From contig CANJPZ010000002.1 of NCBI GenBank assembly GCA_947476325.1, forward strand, positions 124,001-188,000: 64,000 bases of DNA, given 5' to 3'. The translations under genes and the position numbers were made by a program. Below, one piece after another: positions 54,522-64,000 of the stretch; position 1 is the first letter of the stretch; each line of letters starts with the position of its first letter. This DNA comes from Caulobacteraceae bacterium (GTDB taxonomy: Bacteria > Pseudomonadota > Alphaproteobacteria > Caulobacterales > Caulobacteraceae). Under the pieces are notes generated by a model, which saw only the letters and a list, made by a program, of their open reading frames with translations, had not been told where the DNA came from and did not search any database.

Positions 54522-54974
54522 GTGCGGGTCCATCGCGTCACCCGGATCGTTCCCCATACGCCCGACCAGATGTTCAATCTGGTCGGCGATGTGGAGCATT
54601 ATCCGGACTTTGTGCCGTGGGTCAGTGGCATGCGCACCTGGAACAAGGCGATGGCCGAGGACGGTTCAAACCTGCTCGATGCTGAGGCCAGCGTACGGTT
54701 CGCTGTCCTGACCGAGCGGTTCTCCACCCGTGTGCGCTGCGATCCGGCCGAAAGGGTGGTCAACGTCAGCCTGATCTCCGGACCATTCCGCCATCTGGTC
54801 AACGAATGGCGGTTCGCCGACCATCCTGAAGGCTGCCAGATCGACTTCTTCATCGAGTTCGAGTTCCGCTCGCGCTTCCTTGAAGCCCTGCTCGACGCCA
54901 ATTTCGAGCGCGCCGTGAACAAGCTGATCGGCTGTTTTGAAAAGCAGGCGGACAAGCTCTTTGGGGCCCGCTAG
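54522..54974 (+). CDS. Coq10/RatA-like START-domain protein
   Basis: 150 residues of the polyketide cyclase/START family, similar to Coq10 (ubiquinone binding) and RatA. Typical start HRVTRIVPHTPDQMFNLVGDVEHYPDFVPW and end SRFLEALLDANFERAVNKLI. GTG start at 54522. lipA-coq10 adjacency is common in alphaproteobacteria. Annotated RatA toxin activity should not be assumed. Confidence 0.87.
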   Translation: MRVHRVTRIVPHTPDQMFNLVGDVEHYPDFVPWVSGMRTWNKAMAEDGSNLLDAEASVRFAVLTERFSTRVRCDPAERVVNVSLISGPFRHLVNEWRFADHPEGCQIDFFIEFEFRSRFLEALLDANFERAVNKLIGCFEKQADKLFGAR

Positions 54975-54982
54975 GCTTTGAC

Positions 54983-55474
54983 CTAGTTCACGCGTTCGCG
55001 CAGCATCTCCAGCGCCACCCGGACTGCCGCCATCCGCACCTCGTCGCGGCTCATGTCGTCGAAGTTTTCCAGCCGATGTTCGATCGGCCCGTTAGACCGG
55101 GCGGTGGCAAAATGGACCGTGCCCACGGGCTTCATGGGGGTTCCGCCGTCCGGGCCGGCGATGCCGGTGATCGCCACGGCGATGTGAGCGTTCGAGGCTT
55201 CCAGGGCCGCTTCCGCCATCATACGCGCCACGCCTTCGGAGACTGCGCCCAGATCGGCGATCAGATCGCCAGGCACGCCCAGCATCTCTTCCTTGGAGCG
55301 GTTGGAATAGGTGACAAACCCGCGCTCGAACACATCCGACGATCCGGGAATCGCGGTGATTGCCGCGGCGACCAGGCCGCCAGTGCAGCTTTCGGCCGTA
55401 ACCACCCGCACATGGCGCTGGCGGGCTTCGTCGATGAGCAGGCGGGCGAGGGCGTCGATCTCGAATGGAAACAT
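54983..55474 (-). CDS. CinA C-terminal domain protein (NMN amidohydrolase type)
   Basis: 163 residues containing only the CinA C-terminal domain (PncC type), which deamidates nicotinamide mononucleotide in characterised members. Motifs: VVTAESCTGGLVAAAIT, FVTYSNRSKEEMLGV, VAITGIAGPDGGTPMKPVGTV. ATG 55474; the frame is open far upstream but that part is antisense to the next gene. Converges on the Coq10-like gene with an 8-base gap. Confidence 0.92.
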   Translation of the reverse strand: MFPFEIDALARLLIDEARQRHVRVVTAESCTGGLVAAAITAIPGSSDVFERGFVTYSNRSKEEMLGVPGDLIADLGAVSEGVARMMAEAALEASNAHIAVAITGIAGPDGGTPMKPVGTVHFATARSNGPIEHRLENFDDMSRDEVRMAAVRVALEMLRERVN

Positions 55475-55564
55475 TGTTTTCTGGGTCTGGGTGTTCCGGG
55501 TTAGATAGCACCCTGCACGGCGCTGCGGCGGCGAGTCGAGACAAGATAACGGGAGGGGGAGATT

Positions 55565-57958
55565 ATGACGGAACAAGCGGCCGATCCGCGTCCACACTGG
55601 GCGGTATCCTCGGCGCCGGTGATCTACGGGGTCACGGTGTTCGCCAGCGCGGCCCTGATCTTCCTCGTTGAGCCCATGATGGCCAAGATGGTGCTGCCCA
55701 AGCTTGGCGGCTCGCCAGAGGTGTGGAACACCTCGATGGCCTTCTTCCAGGCGGCCCTGCTGATCGGGTATCTCTACGCCCACCTGCTGCAGCGGGTGAA
55801 ATCTCTTAAAACCCAGGTGCTGATCCACGGCGCCGTGGTGCTGGTCTCTGCGCTGGTCCTGCCGCTGAAGGTTTCCGCCATTATGGGCGGCCAGCCCGGA
55901 CCGGAAAGCTCGCCGGCGCTTTGGCTGATCGGCGTTCTGGCCCTGTCGCTCGGCCCGCCGTTCGCGGCGCTGTCGGCGACTGCGCCCCTGGCCCAAGCCT
56001 GGTACGCCCGTGTCCGTTCCGGTCAGAGCGACGCCGTAAACCCTTACGTCCTCTATGCCGCCAGCAATCTGGGCAGTCTGATCGCGCTCCTGGCCTATCC
56101 CACCCTGGTCGAGCCGATCTTCACCCTGCACCTGCAGACCATGAGTTGGAGCATCGGCTATGTGCTGTTTGCGGTGATCATGATCCTGGCCGCATTCACG
56201 GCCGCGAAATACGGCGCGGCCACGCCGTTGGCCCAGGTCGTCGAGCAGGAGACCCTGACCAAATCCATCACCTGGAAAGATCGGCTGATCTGGATTGGGC
56301 TGGCCGCCGCGCCCTCCAGCCTGATGCTGGGCGTCACCACCCACATCACCATGGACGTGGCCTCTACACCGTTCCTGTGGGTGGCGCCCCTGGCGCTTTA
56401 CCTGCTGACCTTTATCTTCGCGTTTTCGTCTAGGCCGCCGATCGGCTCCTACTACACCCTGATGTTCCAGGCGGCTCTGGCGATATTCGTCGCCTACACC
56501 TTCAGCACGTTGAACATGGGCCTGCTGGTGCCGGTGATGTTCCATCTGCTGGCCTTCTTCTTCACGGCCTTGATGTGCCACACGGCCCTGGCGGACCGGC
56601 GCCCGCACCCCTCGCGCCTGACCGAGTTCTACCTGATGCTGTCCATCGGCGGCGTTGTCGGCGGCGCCTTCAACGCCTTCCTGGCGCCGGTGGTCTTCAT
56701 CCAGGGCGTCTGGGAATATCCGATCATTCTGGTGCTGGCCTGCCTGGCCCGGCCCTGGGGGCCGGATGAATTCAAGCGCTGGGAATGGGTGACGATCGGC
56801 CTTTCCACCACAGCCTTTATCCTGTGTCTCGGCCTGGTGGTTTTTGGCGCCTCGCTGCCAAGCTGGCTATTCCAGGCCTGGCATTTCGGAATTCCGATTG
56901 GCCCCTTTGCCGTTCCCTGGCTGGGCGTGATCGGTCCGTTCTCGATCACCGTCGACAAGGTTCTGCTGATCATAGCGGCGGTGTCGATCTTCCTGATCCG
57001 TGATCGCGGCCTGATCTTCGCCGTCCTGCTCGGGGCCATGGTCGTCACACCCAAGCTTCTGGCGGGCCAGGAAGACACGGTGGTGCAGGATCGCAGCTTC
57101 TTCGGCATCCTTCGGGTCACCCAGCACCCGGTCGCCGGCTTCTCGCAGAACGTCCACATCCTGGCTCACGGCACAACGCTGCACGGCGCCCAGGCGCGGG
57201 AGCCGTCCGCGGCCTGCACGCCTTTGACCTACTACGCCCACACCACACCGATCGGGCAGGTGTTCGATTTGCGTCAGACCGAATTGCCTTCCGTCAACAT
57301 CGGCGCGGTCGGCATGGGCGCCGGCACCGTCGCCAGCTATGTGCGGGCGACTGACACCCTGCGGTTCTTCGAGATCGACCAGCACGTCATCGACCTGTCG
57401 ACCAATCCGGAGAACTTCACCTACATCAACGGCTGCGCCAAGGGCCGCATCGACTGGGTGCTGGGCGATGCGCGCCTGTCCCTCGACAAACAGGCCGAGA
57501 ATTCCTTCGACATCCTGCTGGTCGACGCCTTCTCATCTGACGCAGTGCCCGCGCACCTTCTGACCGTTGAGGCGATGCGGATGTATCTGACTCGTATCAA
57601 GCCGGACGGCGTGGTGATCATGCACCTGTCCAACAGGCACCTGGATCTGGCCCCGGCTGTTGCAGCCGTCGCCAAGGCCGCCGGCGGCTATGCCCTGTAC
57701 CAGTATTATTCGCCCAAGCCTGATGCACCGGAGTTCACGGACACCGGAGAAGAGGCCATCATCGTCGGGCGAAATGGTGCGGCCCTGACGGACTTTGCCG
57801 CCAAGACCGATCGCTGGTCACCGGCCGAGGTCAAGGGCGCGCGGCCCTGGACAGACGACTACAGCAATCTGTTCGGCGCCCTGGTGCGCGGCACGGCCGA
57901 GCAATCGGGTCCGGCGGCGGCGGTTGCGCAATGGATGTTGGGCCCCAAGGCCCGGTAG
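55565..57958 (+). CDS. Fused membrane/spermidine-synthase-like protein
   Basis: 797 residues. The first 520 or so form about a dozen hydrophobic helices (from VIYGVTVFASAALIFLVEPM); the C-terminal part (about 580-797) is a Rossmann methyltransferase-like domain related to spermidine synthase (IGAVGMGAGTVASYV, RFFEIDQHVIDLS, DARLSLDKQ, LLVDAFSSDAVPAHLLT). Such fusions are widespread but their substrate is not established. RBS GGGAGGGGGAG just before ATG 55565. Stop one base from the convergent ispF stop. Confidence 0.85.
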   Translation: MTEQAADPRPHWAVSSAPVIYGVTVFASAALIFLVEPMMAKMVLPKLGGSPEVWNTSMAFFQAALLIGYLYAHLLQRVKSLKTQVLIHGAVVLVSALVLPLKVSAIMGGQPGPESSPALWLIGVLALSLGPPFAALSATAPLAQAWYARVRSGQSDAVNPYVLYAASNLGSLIALLAYPTLVEPIFTLHLQTMSWSIGYVLFAVIMILAAFTAAKYGAATPLAQVVEQETLTKSITWKDRLIWIGLAAAPSSLMLGVTTHITMDVASTPFLWVAPLALYLLTFIFAFSSRPPIGSYYTLMFQAALAIFVAYTFSTLNMGLLVPVMFHLLAFFFTALMCHTALADRRPHPSRLTEFYLMLSIGGVVGGAFNAFLAPVVFIQGVWEYPIILVLACLARPWGPDEFKRWEWVTIGLSTTAFILCLGLVVFGASLPSWLFQAWHFGIPIGPFAVPWLGVIGPFSITVDKVLLIIAAVSIFLIRDRGLIFAVLLGAMVVTPKLLAGQEDTVVQDRSFFGILRVTQHPVAGFSQNVHILAHGTTLHGAQAREPSAACTPLTYYAHTTPIGQVFDLRQTELPSVNIGAVGMGAGTVASYVRATDTLRFFEIDQHVIDLSTNPENFTYINGCAKGRIDWVLGDARLSLDKQAENSFDILLVDAFSSDAVPAHLLTVEAMRMYLTRIKPDGVVIMHLSNRHLDLAPAVAAVAKAAGGYALYQYYSPKPDAPEFTDTGEEAIIVGRNGAALTDFAAKTDRWSPAEVKGARPWTDDYSNLFGALVRGTAEQSGPAAAVAQWMLGPKAR

Positions 57959-57959
57959 G

Positions 57960-58442
57960 TCAGTCGGGGACATTCACCGTGGCGATGGCCTGGGCCGCCA
58001 GGCCCTCGCCGCGGCCGGCGAAGCCCATGCCTTCGGTCGTCGTCGCCTTGACGCTGACCTGGTCGATGTCGAGTCCCAGGATGTCGGCAATCCTTTGGCG
58101 CATGGCCAGGCGGTGCCGCGCGATCTTGGGCCGCTCGCAGATCAGGGTCACGTCGACATTGACGACCTTGCCGCCGCGGGACGCCACTAGGTCGGCCGCG
58201 TGTTTCAGGAACAGGTCAGAGGACGCGCCCTTCCACTGCGGATCGGACGGTGGAAAATGATCACCAATATCGCCGGCGGCGATGGCGCCCAATATGGCGT
58301 CGGTCAGGGCGTGCAGTCCGACATCGGCGTCTGAATGCCCGACCAGGCCGTGGTCATGGGGAACTTCCACTCCGCAAAGCCAGACCCTGTCGCCCGGACC
58401 GAAGCGGTGCGCGTCAAAGCCAAGGCCTGTTCTTGTTGTCAT
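57960..58442 (-). CDS. ispF: 2-C-methyl-D-erythritol 2,4-cyclodiphosphate synthase
   Basis: Fifth step of the MEP pathway, a trimeric zinc enzyme. 160 residues from ATG 58442. Metal ligands in GFDAHRF and [31 protein letters not shown] follows; C-terminal [16 protein letters not shown]. Starts inside the ispD stop (ATGA). In many alphaproteobacteria IspD and IspF are one fused protein; here they are separate frames. Confidence 0.95.
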   Translation of the reverse strand: MTTRTGLGFDAHRFGPGDRVWLCGVEVPHDHGLVGHSDADVGLHALTDAILGAIAAGDIGDHFPPSDPQWKGASSDLFLKHAADLVASRGGKVVNVDVTLICERPKIARHRLAMRQRIADILGLDIDQVSVKATTTEGMGFAGRGEGLAAQAIATVNVPD

Positions 58443-59098
58443 GGCCGCGCCAGAGCGCGGGCGATGGTGAAATCTTCGGCGTAGGTCAGCTTCATCAGCA
58501 CCGGATCGCCCTGGACGATGACCACCTTGCCGCCGAGCGCTTCGACCACGGCCGCATCGTCGGTCGTGACCTCCGACGCCCGGCTGGTGTCGGCGTAGGC
58601 GCTGGTGATGGCTTGATAGCGAAAGGCCTGGGGCGTCTGGGCCAGCCACAGGCCCTCACGCGCCGTAGTCTGGATGCCTGCGGGCGTCTGTCGTTTCAGT
58701 GTGTCCGAGACGGGCAGGGCGGGGATTGCGCCGTGAGCGCCTTCAAGAGCGTCCAGCAAACGCCCGATGAGCCCTTCGGGAATGAAGGGACGGGCAGCAT
58801 CGTGGATAAGAACGGCATCGCACGGCGACAGAGCCGCCAGTCCCGATGCGACGGATCGCGCGCGAGTGACCCCGCCATTTGCAAAATGACAACCTTCCAG
58901 GCCGGCCAGCGCCGCTTCGGCCAGGGCGCGATCCTTTGGCCGGATTACGACAACGATCTGGTGTGCGCCGGCCTTGGCAAGGGCTTCGGCGGACCAGCGC
59001 AGAACGGGCTTTCCACCCAGGTCTCGCCATTGTTTTGCGGGACCAGCGCCTGCGCGTTGACCGGTTCCTGCGGCGACGATGACAGCTGAGAAATTCAT
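58439..59098 (-). CDS. ispD: 2-C-methyl-D-erythritol 4-phosphate cytidylyltransferase
   Basis: Third step of the MEP pathway: CTP plus MEP to CDP-ME. 219 residues from ATG 59098. N-terminal nucleotide loop [20 protein letters not shown], then [11 protein letters not shown], and [14 protein letters not shown] at the C-terminus. Followed by ispF with a 4-base overlap. Confidence 0.95.
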   Translation of the reverse strand: MNFSAVIVAAGTGQRAGAGPAKQWRDLGGKPVLRWSAEALAKAGAHQIVVVIRPKDRALAEAALAGLEGCHFANGGVTRARSVASGLAALSPCDAVLIHDAARPFIPEGLIGRLLDALEGAHGAIPALPVSDTLKRQTPAGIQTTAREGLWLAQTPQAFRYQAITSAYADTSRASEVTTDDAAVVEALGGKVVIVQGDPVLMKLTYAEDFTIARALARP

Positions 59099-59188
59099 GC
59101 CCTTTCTCTTGTCGAGGTTTTTTGAAAAGTCCAGCTTTACGGCGCCGCAGCAATTGCCTAATAAATCAGCATCGAGGATGATTACAAA

Positions 59189-60196
59189 ATGGGCAATGAG
59201 ATCGAGATCGGCGGGGTAAGGGTTGGCGGGCGCGCCTGGTTTGCGCCCATGACCGGTATATCCGATCTGCCATGCCGCTTGGGCATGGCCCGGTTGGGCG
59301 CGGCCTATGTCGCCACCGAAATGGTCGCCAGCGCAGAACTGGCCAGGGGACGGCCTGATGTGGTTCGCCGCGCCGCCGTTGGCCAGGGTTTGCCGCTGAT
59401 GGTCGTGCAACTGGTGGGGCGCGATGCGGCCTTGATGGCCCAGGGCGCCGTGATCGCGGAACACGCCGGCGCCCAGATCATCGACATCAACTTTGGCTGC
59501 CCGGCCAAGGAAGTCACGGGCGCGGCCTGTGGTTCGGCCCTGATGCGCGATCTTGATCTGGCCGAACGGATTATTGGCGCTGTCGTCGCGGCGGTGAAGG
59601 TTCCCGTTACGGTCAAGATGCGTCTTGGCTGGGACGCTACCTCACGGAATGCGCCGGACCTTGCAGCGAGGGCTCAGGCGCTGGGTGTCCAAGCGGTCAC
59701 GGTTCATGGACGAACGCGTCAGCAGTTTTACAAAGGTGCCGCTGACTGGAGTGCTATCCGTGAGGTCAAATCCGCCGTCTCCATTCCGGTCATCGTCAAT
59801 GGGGACGTCGTCGACACCGCCAGCGCCCGCTTTGCCCTCCAGCAATCCGGCGCCGACGCCGTCATGATTGGGCGCGGCGGGCAGGGTCGCCCCTGGCTGG
59901 CCGCCCAGATTGACGCCGAACTGGCCGGTGAGACGTTTGCGGAGCCGGACATGGCGAGCCGTCTCGACATTGTTTTTGAGCATCATCGAGCCGCCCTGGA
60001 TTTTTATGGAGATCGTCTGGGCGGGATGATGTTCCGCAAGCATCTGGGTTGGTACATCGACGCCGCCCCCTGGCCGTCTGATCCTGCTCTCCGCCGGGCA
60101 GCGCGTGCTGCGCTCTGCCGGCTCGGCGATCCGCGCGATGTTGAAGCTGGCCTAATCCAGTTTTGGGAAAATGGCGACCTGAGTCTTGCCGCATGA
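59189..60196 (+). CDS. dusB: tRNA-dihydrouridine synthase (DusB/NifR3)
   Basis: FMN enzyme reducing uridine in tRNA D-loops. 335 residues, TIM barrel. [13 protein letters not shown] at the start, catalytic Cys in [38 protein letters not shown] and VNGDVVD. Head of the classical nifR3-ntrB-ntrC cluster. Stop overlaps ntrB ATG (ATGA). Confidence 0.95.
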   Translation: MGNEIEIGGVRVGGRAWFAPMTGISDLPCRLGMARLGAAYVATEMVASAELARGRPDVVRRAAVGQGLPLMVVQLVGRDAALMAQGAVIAEHAGAQIIDINFGCPAKEVTGAACGSALMRDLDLAERIIGAVVAAVKVPVTVKMRLGWDATSRNAPDLAARAQALGVQAVTVHGRTRQQFYKGAADWSAIREVKSAVSIPVIVNGDVVDTASARFALQQSGADAVMIGRGGQGRPWLAAQIDAELAGETFAEPDMASRLDIVFEHHRAALDFYGDRLGGMMFRKHLGWYIDAAPWPSDPALRRAARAALCRLGDPRDVEAGLIQFWENGDLSLAA

Positions 60197-61290
60197 TCGA
60201 GTCTTTCCCGCGCACACGGATTCAGTCCGATCAGCGTGAGCTGCGCGCCGCCGCTTTCGATCTGAGCCCTGAACCCGCCCTGATTATCGCGCCCGATGGC
60301 GGGCTTTCCGCCGCCAATGAGGCCGCTGAAGCGCTGTTTGGTCAGGGCCTGGGCCTGTTGACCCGTGGCCGGTTTCGCGACGCCCTTCCAGCCGGATCAA
60401 CCCTGGTCAACCTCCTGGAGCGAGCCATCCAGGAAGGCGGCGCCGTCCGCGAACGCGGTCTGCTGATCAACCTTTTCGGCCAGGTGCCTTTCGAAGCCGA
60501 TGGCGCGGCCAAGCCCTTGGGCGATGGCTCGGTGTTGCTGACCCTGCACCTCAAGGTCGGCGCTATCGGTGAGCGAACCGGTGACAACGCCGGCATGCGT
60601 TCGGTTGTCGGTCTTGGCCGCATGCTGGCCCACGAAATCAAGAACCCCCTGGCCGGCATTCGCGGCGCGGCCCAGCTGCTCAAAAGCGGCGCCAAGGCCG
60701 AGGACGCCCCGCTGGCCCAGTTGATCGTTGATGAGACTGACCGCGTTCGCCGTCTGGTCGACCGGATGGAAGCCTTCTCGGACGACGCCTCGCCGAACCG
60801 CGAAGTCATCAACATCCACCAGATCCTGAACCGGGTCCGGGCCCTGGCCGCCAATGGCGTCGCCGATGGTCTGACCTTGAAGGAAAATTATGACCCGTCC
60901 CTGCCGCCAGTTTTCGGCGACGAGGACCAGTTGATCCAGGTCTTCCTCAATATCGTCAAGAACGCCGCCGAAGCCGCCCATGCCCGCGGCGATGGCCGGG
61001 GCGAGGTGACCATTTCCACCGGCTTCCGCCACGGGGTGCGCGTTCGCGCTGCCGGCGGACAGTCGATGCGCGGCGCGCCGCTCGAGGTCCGCATCACTGA
61101 CAATGGTCCGGGCGTGCCGGCCCATCTGCGCGACTATTTGTTTGAGCCGTTCGTCACCACCAAGAGCTTTGGCGCGGGCCTGGGCCTTGCCTTGTGCGCC
61201 AAGCTGGTCGCCGCCCATGGCGGACTGATCGATTTCGAATCCGAGCCCGGCCGCACCAGCTTCCGTATCCTCCTGCCGATTGAACCCTGA
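60193..61290 (+). CDS. ntrB: Nitrogen regulation sensor histidine kinase NtrB
   Basis: Soluble histidine kinase/phosphatase for NtrC, controlled by PII. 365 residues: N-terminal PAS-like domain, H-box [19 protein letters not shown] with His147, and ATPase motifs [19 protein letters not shown] and [18 protein letters not shown]. Starts within the dusB stop; two bases precede ntrC. Confidence 0.95.
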   Translation: MIESFPRTRIQSDQRELRAAAFDLSPEPALIIAPDGGLSAANEAAEALFGQGLGLLTRGRFRDALPAGSTLVNLLERAIQEGGAVRERGLLINLFGQVPFEADGAAKPLGDGSVLLTLHLKVGAIGERTGDNAGMRSVVGLGRMLAHEIKNPLAGIRGAAQLLKSGAKAEDAPLAQLIVDETDRVRRLVDRMEAFSDDASPNREVINIHQILNRVRALAANGVADGLTLKENYDPSLPPVFGDEDQLIQVFLNIVKNAAEAAHARGDGRGEVTISTGFRHGVRVRAAGGQSMRGAPLEVRITDNGPGVPAHLRDYLFEPFVTTKSFGAGLGLALCAKLVAAHGGLIDFESEPGRTSFRILLPIEP

Positions 61291-61292
61291 TC

Positions 61293-62711
61293 ATGAGCAC
61301 TGACCGCAAGATCCTGATCGCTGACGACGACGCCTCCATAAGGCTGGTGCTCAGTCAAAGTTTCACGCGCCTTGGCTATCAGGTGCGCGCCACGGGGAAC
61401 GCGACCACCCTCCTCAAGTGGGTGTCTGACGGCGAGGGCGACATCGTCATAACCGATGTGATGATGCCCGACGAAAACGTCTTTGACGTCCTGCCGCGCA
61501 TCCGCAAGGAGCGGCCCAAGCTGCCCATCATCGTGATGAGCGCCCAGAACACCCTGCTGACGGCGGTTAACGCCGCCGATGCCGGCGCGTTCGAATATAT
61601 CTCCAAGCCCTTCGATCTCGACGACATGACCGCCGCGGTCAAACGCGCCCTGTCACGACCTGCCGATTCGGAAGCCGCCAAGGCCCAGGCCCGCGCCGTG
61701 CGTGATGAGCGCCTTCCGCTCATCGGCCGCTCGGCGCCCATGCAGGAGGTTTACCGCACGGTCGCCCGTCTCGTCGGCGCGGACCTGACGGTGCTGGTTA
61801 CGGGAGAGTCCGGAACCGGCAAGGAACTTGTCGCCCGCGCCCTGCACGAGCTTGGCCGCCGCCGCGACGGCAAGTTTGTCGTCATCAACCTGGCTGCCAC
61901 CCCGCGCGAGCGGGTCGAAACCGAATTGTTCGGATACGGCGATAATGATCACGGCAAGCTGGTCGAGGCCGATGGTGGAACCCTGTTTTTGGACGAGATC
62001 GGCGACATGCCGCTCGACTCCCAGACCCGCCTGCTGCGCGTGCTCGACGGCGCCGAGACCGCCGTCAACCCCAAGACCGGCCAGCGTCCCAATGTGCGGA
62101 TCATCGCGGCCACCAATCGCGATTTGCGGGGTCTGATCCGAGAAGGTCTTTTCCGGGAAGACCTGTTCTTCCGCCTGAACGTCGCGCCGGTTCGTCTGCC
62201 GCCGCTTCGCGAGCGAACCGAAGACATCCCCGAACTGGCCCGCTCGTTCCTGCTGCGCGCCAACCGCGAGGGGCTGCCGGCCAAAACCATTGATCAGGCG
62301 GCGCTGGACCGCCTCAAGACCTATGACTGGCCGGGCAACGTTCGCGAGCTCGAGAACCTGATCCGCCGAATCTGCGCGCTATATGGCGAAGACATGATCA
62401 GCGCCCGGATCATAGAGCGCGAACTGACCGACCACTCGGCCCAGGCGCCGGGGCAGGAGGGGCCCGTCACTCTCTCAACCCTCGTTGAACGCTATCTGCA
62501 GTCCTATTTCGCCACCCAGGCCGACGGCGTGCCGCCCATTGGTCTTTACGACCGCGTCCTGGAGGAAGTCGAAGCGCCACTTATCCGCCTGACCCTCAGC
62601 GCCACGCGTGGCAATCAGGTCCGCGCCGCGGAAATTCTTGGGCTCAACCGCAACACCCTGCGCAAGAAAATCACCGATCTCGGCGTCGAAAGCATGCGCC
62701 CGAAACGGTGA
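61293..62711 (+). CDS. ntrC: Nitrogen response regulator NtrC, lacking the GAFTGA motif
   Basis: 472 residues: receiver domain with phosphoacceptor Asp55 (ITDVMMPDE), AAA+ domain with Walker A GESGTGKE near residue 171 and Walker [12 protein letters not shown], and a Fis-type DNA-binding end ([20 protein letters not shown]). Between LFG and LVEADGG, where enhancer-binding proteins carry GAFTGA for sigma-54 contact, it has only YGDNDHGK. From memory, Caulobacter NtrC is also reported to lack it. Sigma-54 activation is therefore doubtful. Confidence 0.95.
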   Translation: MSTDRKILIADDDASIRLVLSQSFTRLGYQVRATGNATTLLKWVSDGEGDIVITDVMMPDENVFDVLPRIRKERPKLPIIVMSAQNTLLTAVNAADAGAFEYISKPFDLDDMTAAVKRALSRPADSEAAKAQARAVRDERLPLIGRSAPMQEVYRTVARLVGADLTVLVTGESGTGKELVARALHELGRRRDGKFVVINLAATPRERVETELFGYGDNDHGKLVEADGGTLFLDEIGDMPLDSQTRLLRVLDGAETAVNPKTGQRPNVRIIAATNRDLRGLIREGLFREDLFFRLNVAPVRLPPLRERTEDIPELARSFLLRANREGLPAKTIDQAALDRLKTYDWPGNVRELENLIRRICALYGEDMISARIIERELTDHSAQAPGQEGPVTLSTLVERYLQSYFATQADGVPPIGLYDRVLEEVEAPLIRLTLSATRGNQVRAAEILGLNRNTLRKKITDLGVESMRPKR

Positions 62712-62771
62712 CGTAGTTTCGCAACATAACTGTTGATATTGAGCCACAGTTGCCCCTAGGCTTCTCCCACC

Positions 62772-64000
62772 ATGAGTGGGGATATCGCATCGGCTTTGGA
62801 TCACAGGATGCGGGCGGACCGCAGAACCAGCCGCCTGTTTGTAACCCTGTTGATCCTCGCCGCGGCCCTGGCGTCGGTCATCGTCTGGCTGGCCTCGACT
62901 GGCCCCGGAGCCGAAGGGGATATCGGCGGGCCGCTGCGGCTGGTCATTACCGCCCTAGTGATCAATGGCGGCCTTATTCTGGGCCTGGCCAGTCTGGTTG
63001 GGCGACGGGTCCTGACGGTTCTGCGGTCGCAGGAAGCCGGATCACGTCTTCACCTGCACTACATGAGCCTGTTCGCCCTGGCGGCGGCGGTCCCCGCCGT
63101 GGTTGTTGCCTTCTTCTTCGGATTGCTGGTCAATCAGGGAGTCGATGGCTGGTTCTCAACACGCATTGAAACCATGGTCGGCTACTATGCCGCCATCGCA
63201 TCCCAGGTGCAGAACAACGAGCAGGAACGGATCAACGCGGCGATCGGCCCAACCAGCCGTGACCTCAACACCTATATCGCGGACCTGCGACGCGCGCCCA
63301 AGACCTATGAAATCCTGCTTAAGCAGGAAGTGGATCAGCGCGGTTTCAATTCGCTGCGAGTCATCGACGCTCATGGCGTGTTGCTGGCCCAGGCTGCCGT
63401 TCCCGGCGCCGGAGCCTACATCCCGCCGGCCTCGACCACCCTGATCGACGCCGATTCCGGTCAGGTGCCCTATGAACTCTACGAACGCGAGGATGTCGCG
63501 CGCCTGCTGTTCAAGCTGTCCGGCGAGCAGGGGGTTTACGCCCTGATCGAGGCACCCATGCCCAAGGGGTTGCTCAAAAGCCTCAAGGAATCCTCAGACG
63601 CCGTGAGTCAGTACCGTCAGGTCGCACGCGTTCGGGGCGCGGTGCAGTCGGTGTTCATGTCGATCTACGTCGAGACGGCCCTTCTGGTTCTGCTGGGCGC
63701 GGTCTGGCTGGGCATGGCCGTGGCCAACAGCATTTCCGGCCCTGTCGCCAAGCTGATCGAAGCGGCAAACAAGGTCGCGGCAGGCGATCTGAAGGCGCGC
63801 GTACCGACGGATGCCGATCTGAATGAAATCAATATTTTGTCCAGATCATTTAACAAAATGACCGACGACCTTGACCGTCAGACCAGCGCCCTGATGACGG
63901 CCGGCCAGGAGGCGGAGAACCGGCGCACCTTTATTGAAACTGTGCTTTCCGGAGTTTCGGCGGGAGTCATCGGTCTCGACCCGGACAGCAGGATCTCGGC
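62772..64000 (+). CDS. ntrY: Nitrogen regulation sensor kinase NtrY (partial, cut by window end)
   Basis: 409 codons visible from ATG 62772 (MSGDIASALDHRMRADRRTS), open to the end of the window. Three or so hydrophobic segments in the first 125 residues (LFVTLLILAAALASVIVWLA and others), a periplasmic or extracytoplasmic stretch, another helix near 300 (ALLVLLGAVWLGMAV), then HAMP (SISGPVAKLIEAANKVAAGD) and the start of a PAS domain (TFIETVLSGVSAGVIGLD). The kinase domain lies beyond the window. It follows ntrC by 60 bases, as in the ntrBC-ntrYX cluster. Confidence 0.93.
   Translation, partial: MSGDIASALDHRMRADRRTSRLFVTLLILAAALASVIVWLASTGPGAEGDIGGPLRLVITALVINGGLILGLASLVGRRVLTVLRSQEAGSRLHLHYMSLFALAAAVPAVVVAFFFGLLVNQGVDGWFSTRIETMVGYYAAIASQVQNNEQERINAAIGPTSRDLNTYIADLRRAPKTYEILLKQEVDQRGFNSLRVIDAHGVLLAQAAVPGAGAYIPPASTTLIDADSGQVPYELYEREDVARLLFKLSGEQGVYALIEAPMPKGLLKSLKESSDAVSQYRQVARVRGAVQSVFMSIYVETALLVLLGAVWLGMAVANSISGPVAKLIEAANKVAAGDLKARVPTDADLNEINILSRSFNKMTDDLDRQTSALMTAGQEAENRRTFIETVLSGVSAGVIGLDPDSRIS

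Noticed and set aside
54522-54974. Toxin RatA of a RatAB toxin-antitoxin pair
   Set aside because: No RatB-like antitoxin gene is adjacent, and the lipA neighbourhood fits the Coq10-like respiratory role.

Overview
The window reads as a chromosomal segment of an alphaproteobacterium of the order Caulobacterales (Caulobacter/Phenylobacterium/Brevundimonas type). The grounds are high G+C, very dense coding with many 4-bp ATGA overlaps, a two-subunit E1 pyruvate dehydrogenase with a lipoyl domain fused to E1-beta, a lipid A pathway using LpxI, a dusB-ntrB-ntrC-ntrY nitrogen cluster, a GTTC-N7-GTTC SOS box upstream of lexA, and the order rpsB-tsf-pyrH-frr-uppS-cdsA-dxr-rseP-bamA-skp-lpxD-fabZ-lpxA-lpxI-lpxB. 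Genus cannot be fixed from the sequence alone. I found no tRNA, rRNA, CRISPR, prophage or insertion sequence, and no gene-free stretch over 300 bases.

Layout. 1-7529: end of the complex I operon (nuoH partial to nuoN), with a small lipoprotein gene wedged between nuoH and nuoI. 7526-11477: coupled run of birA, coaX, rnj, mce and a DUF1467 gene. 11653-26561: translation, nucleotide, isoprenoid and envelope genes, from rpsB to lpxB, broken by one clear terminator after tsf. 26558-30002 (minus): gltA, gltX and a cyclophilin. 30063-32267: comEC. 32248-39843 (mostly minus): lexA, then trpC, a GST-like gene, trpD, trpG, trpE and a PpiD/SurA-type foldase, with an 84-residue membrane ORF on the plus strand between trpG and trpE. 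39993-46698: tpiA, secG, pyrG, two tandem CxxCxxCC proteins, rpmF, a lipoprotein, eno and ftsB. 46741-50944: pdhA, pdhB, a GFA/CENP-V gene and pdhC. 50941-59098: AMP-dependent ligase, lipoprotein hydrolase, lipA, coq10-like, cinA, a spermidine-synthase-like membrane protein, ispF and ispD. 59189-64000: dusB-ntrB-ntrC-ntrY, cut by the window end.

How the genes work together. Eno, PDH and citrate synthase carry carbon from glycolysis into the TCA cycle; LipA makes the lipoyl cofactor PDH needs; complex I and the Coq10-like protein serve respiration. IspD, IspF, Dxr and UppS make isoprenoids up to the undecaprenyl carrier. RseP, BamA, Skp and the Lpx enzymes build and monitor the outer membrane.

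Most of the window is ordinary housekeeping. The most unusual items are: inverted pairs of a palindromic repeat that are translated in frame inside the linkers of both PdhB and PdhC; two consecutive peripheral-subunit-binding domains in PdhC; a tandem duplication of a CxxCxxCC gene that carried along the last codons of pyrG; three convergent gene pairs whose stop codons share one CTAG; and an NtrC lacking the GAFTGA loop.
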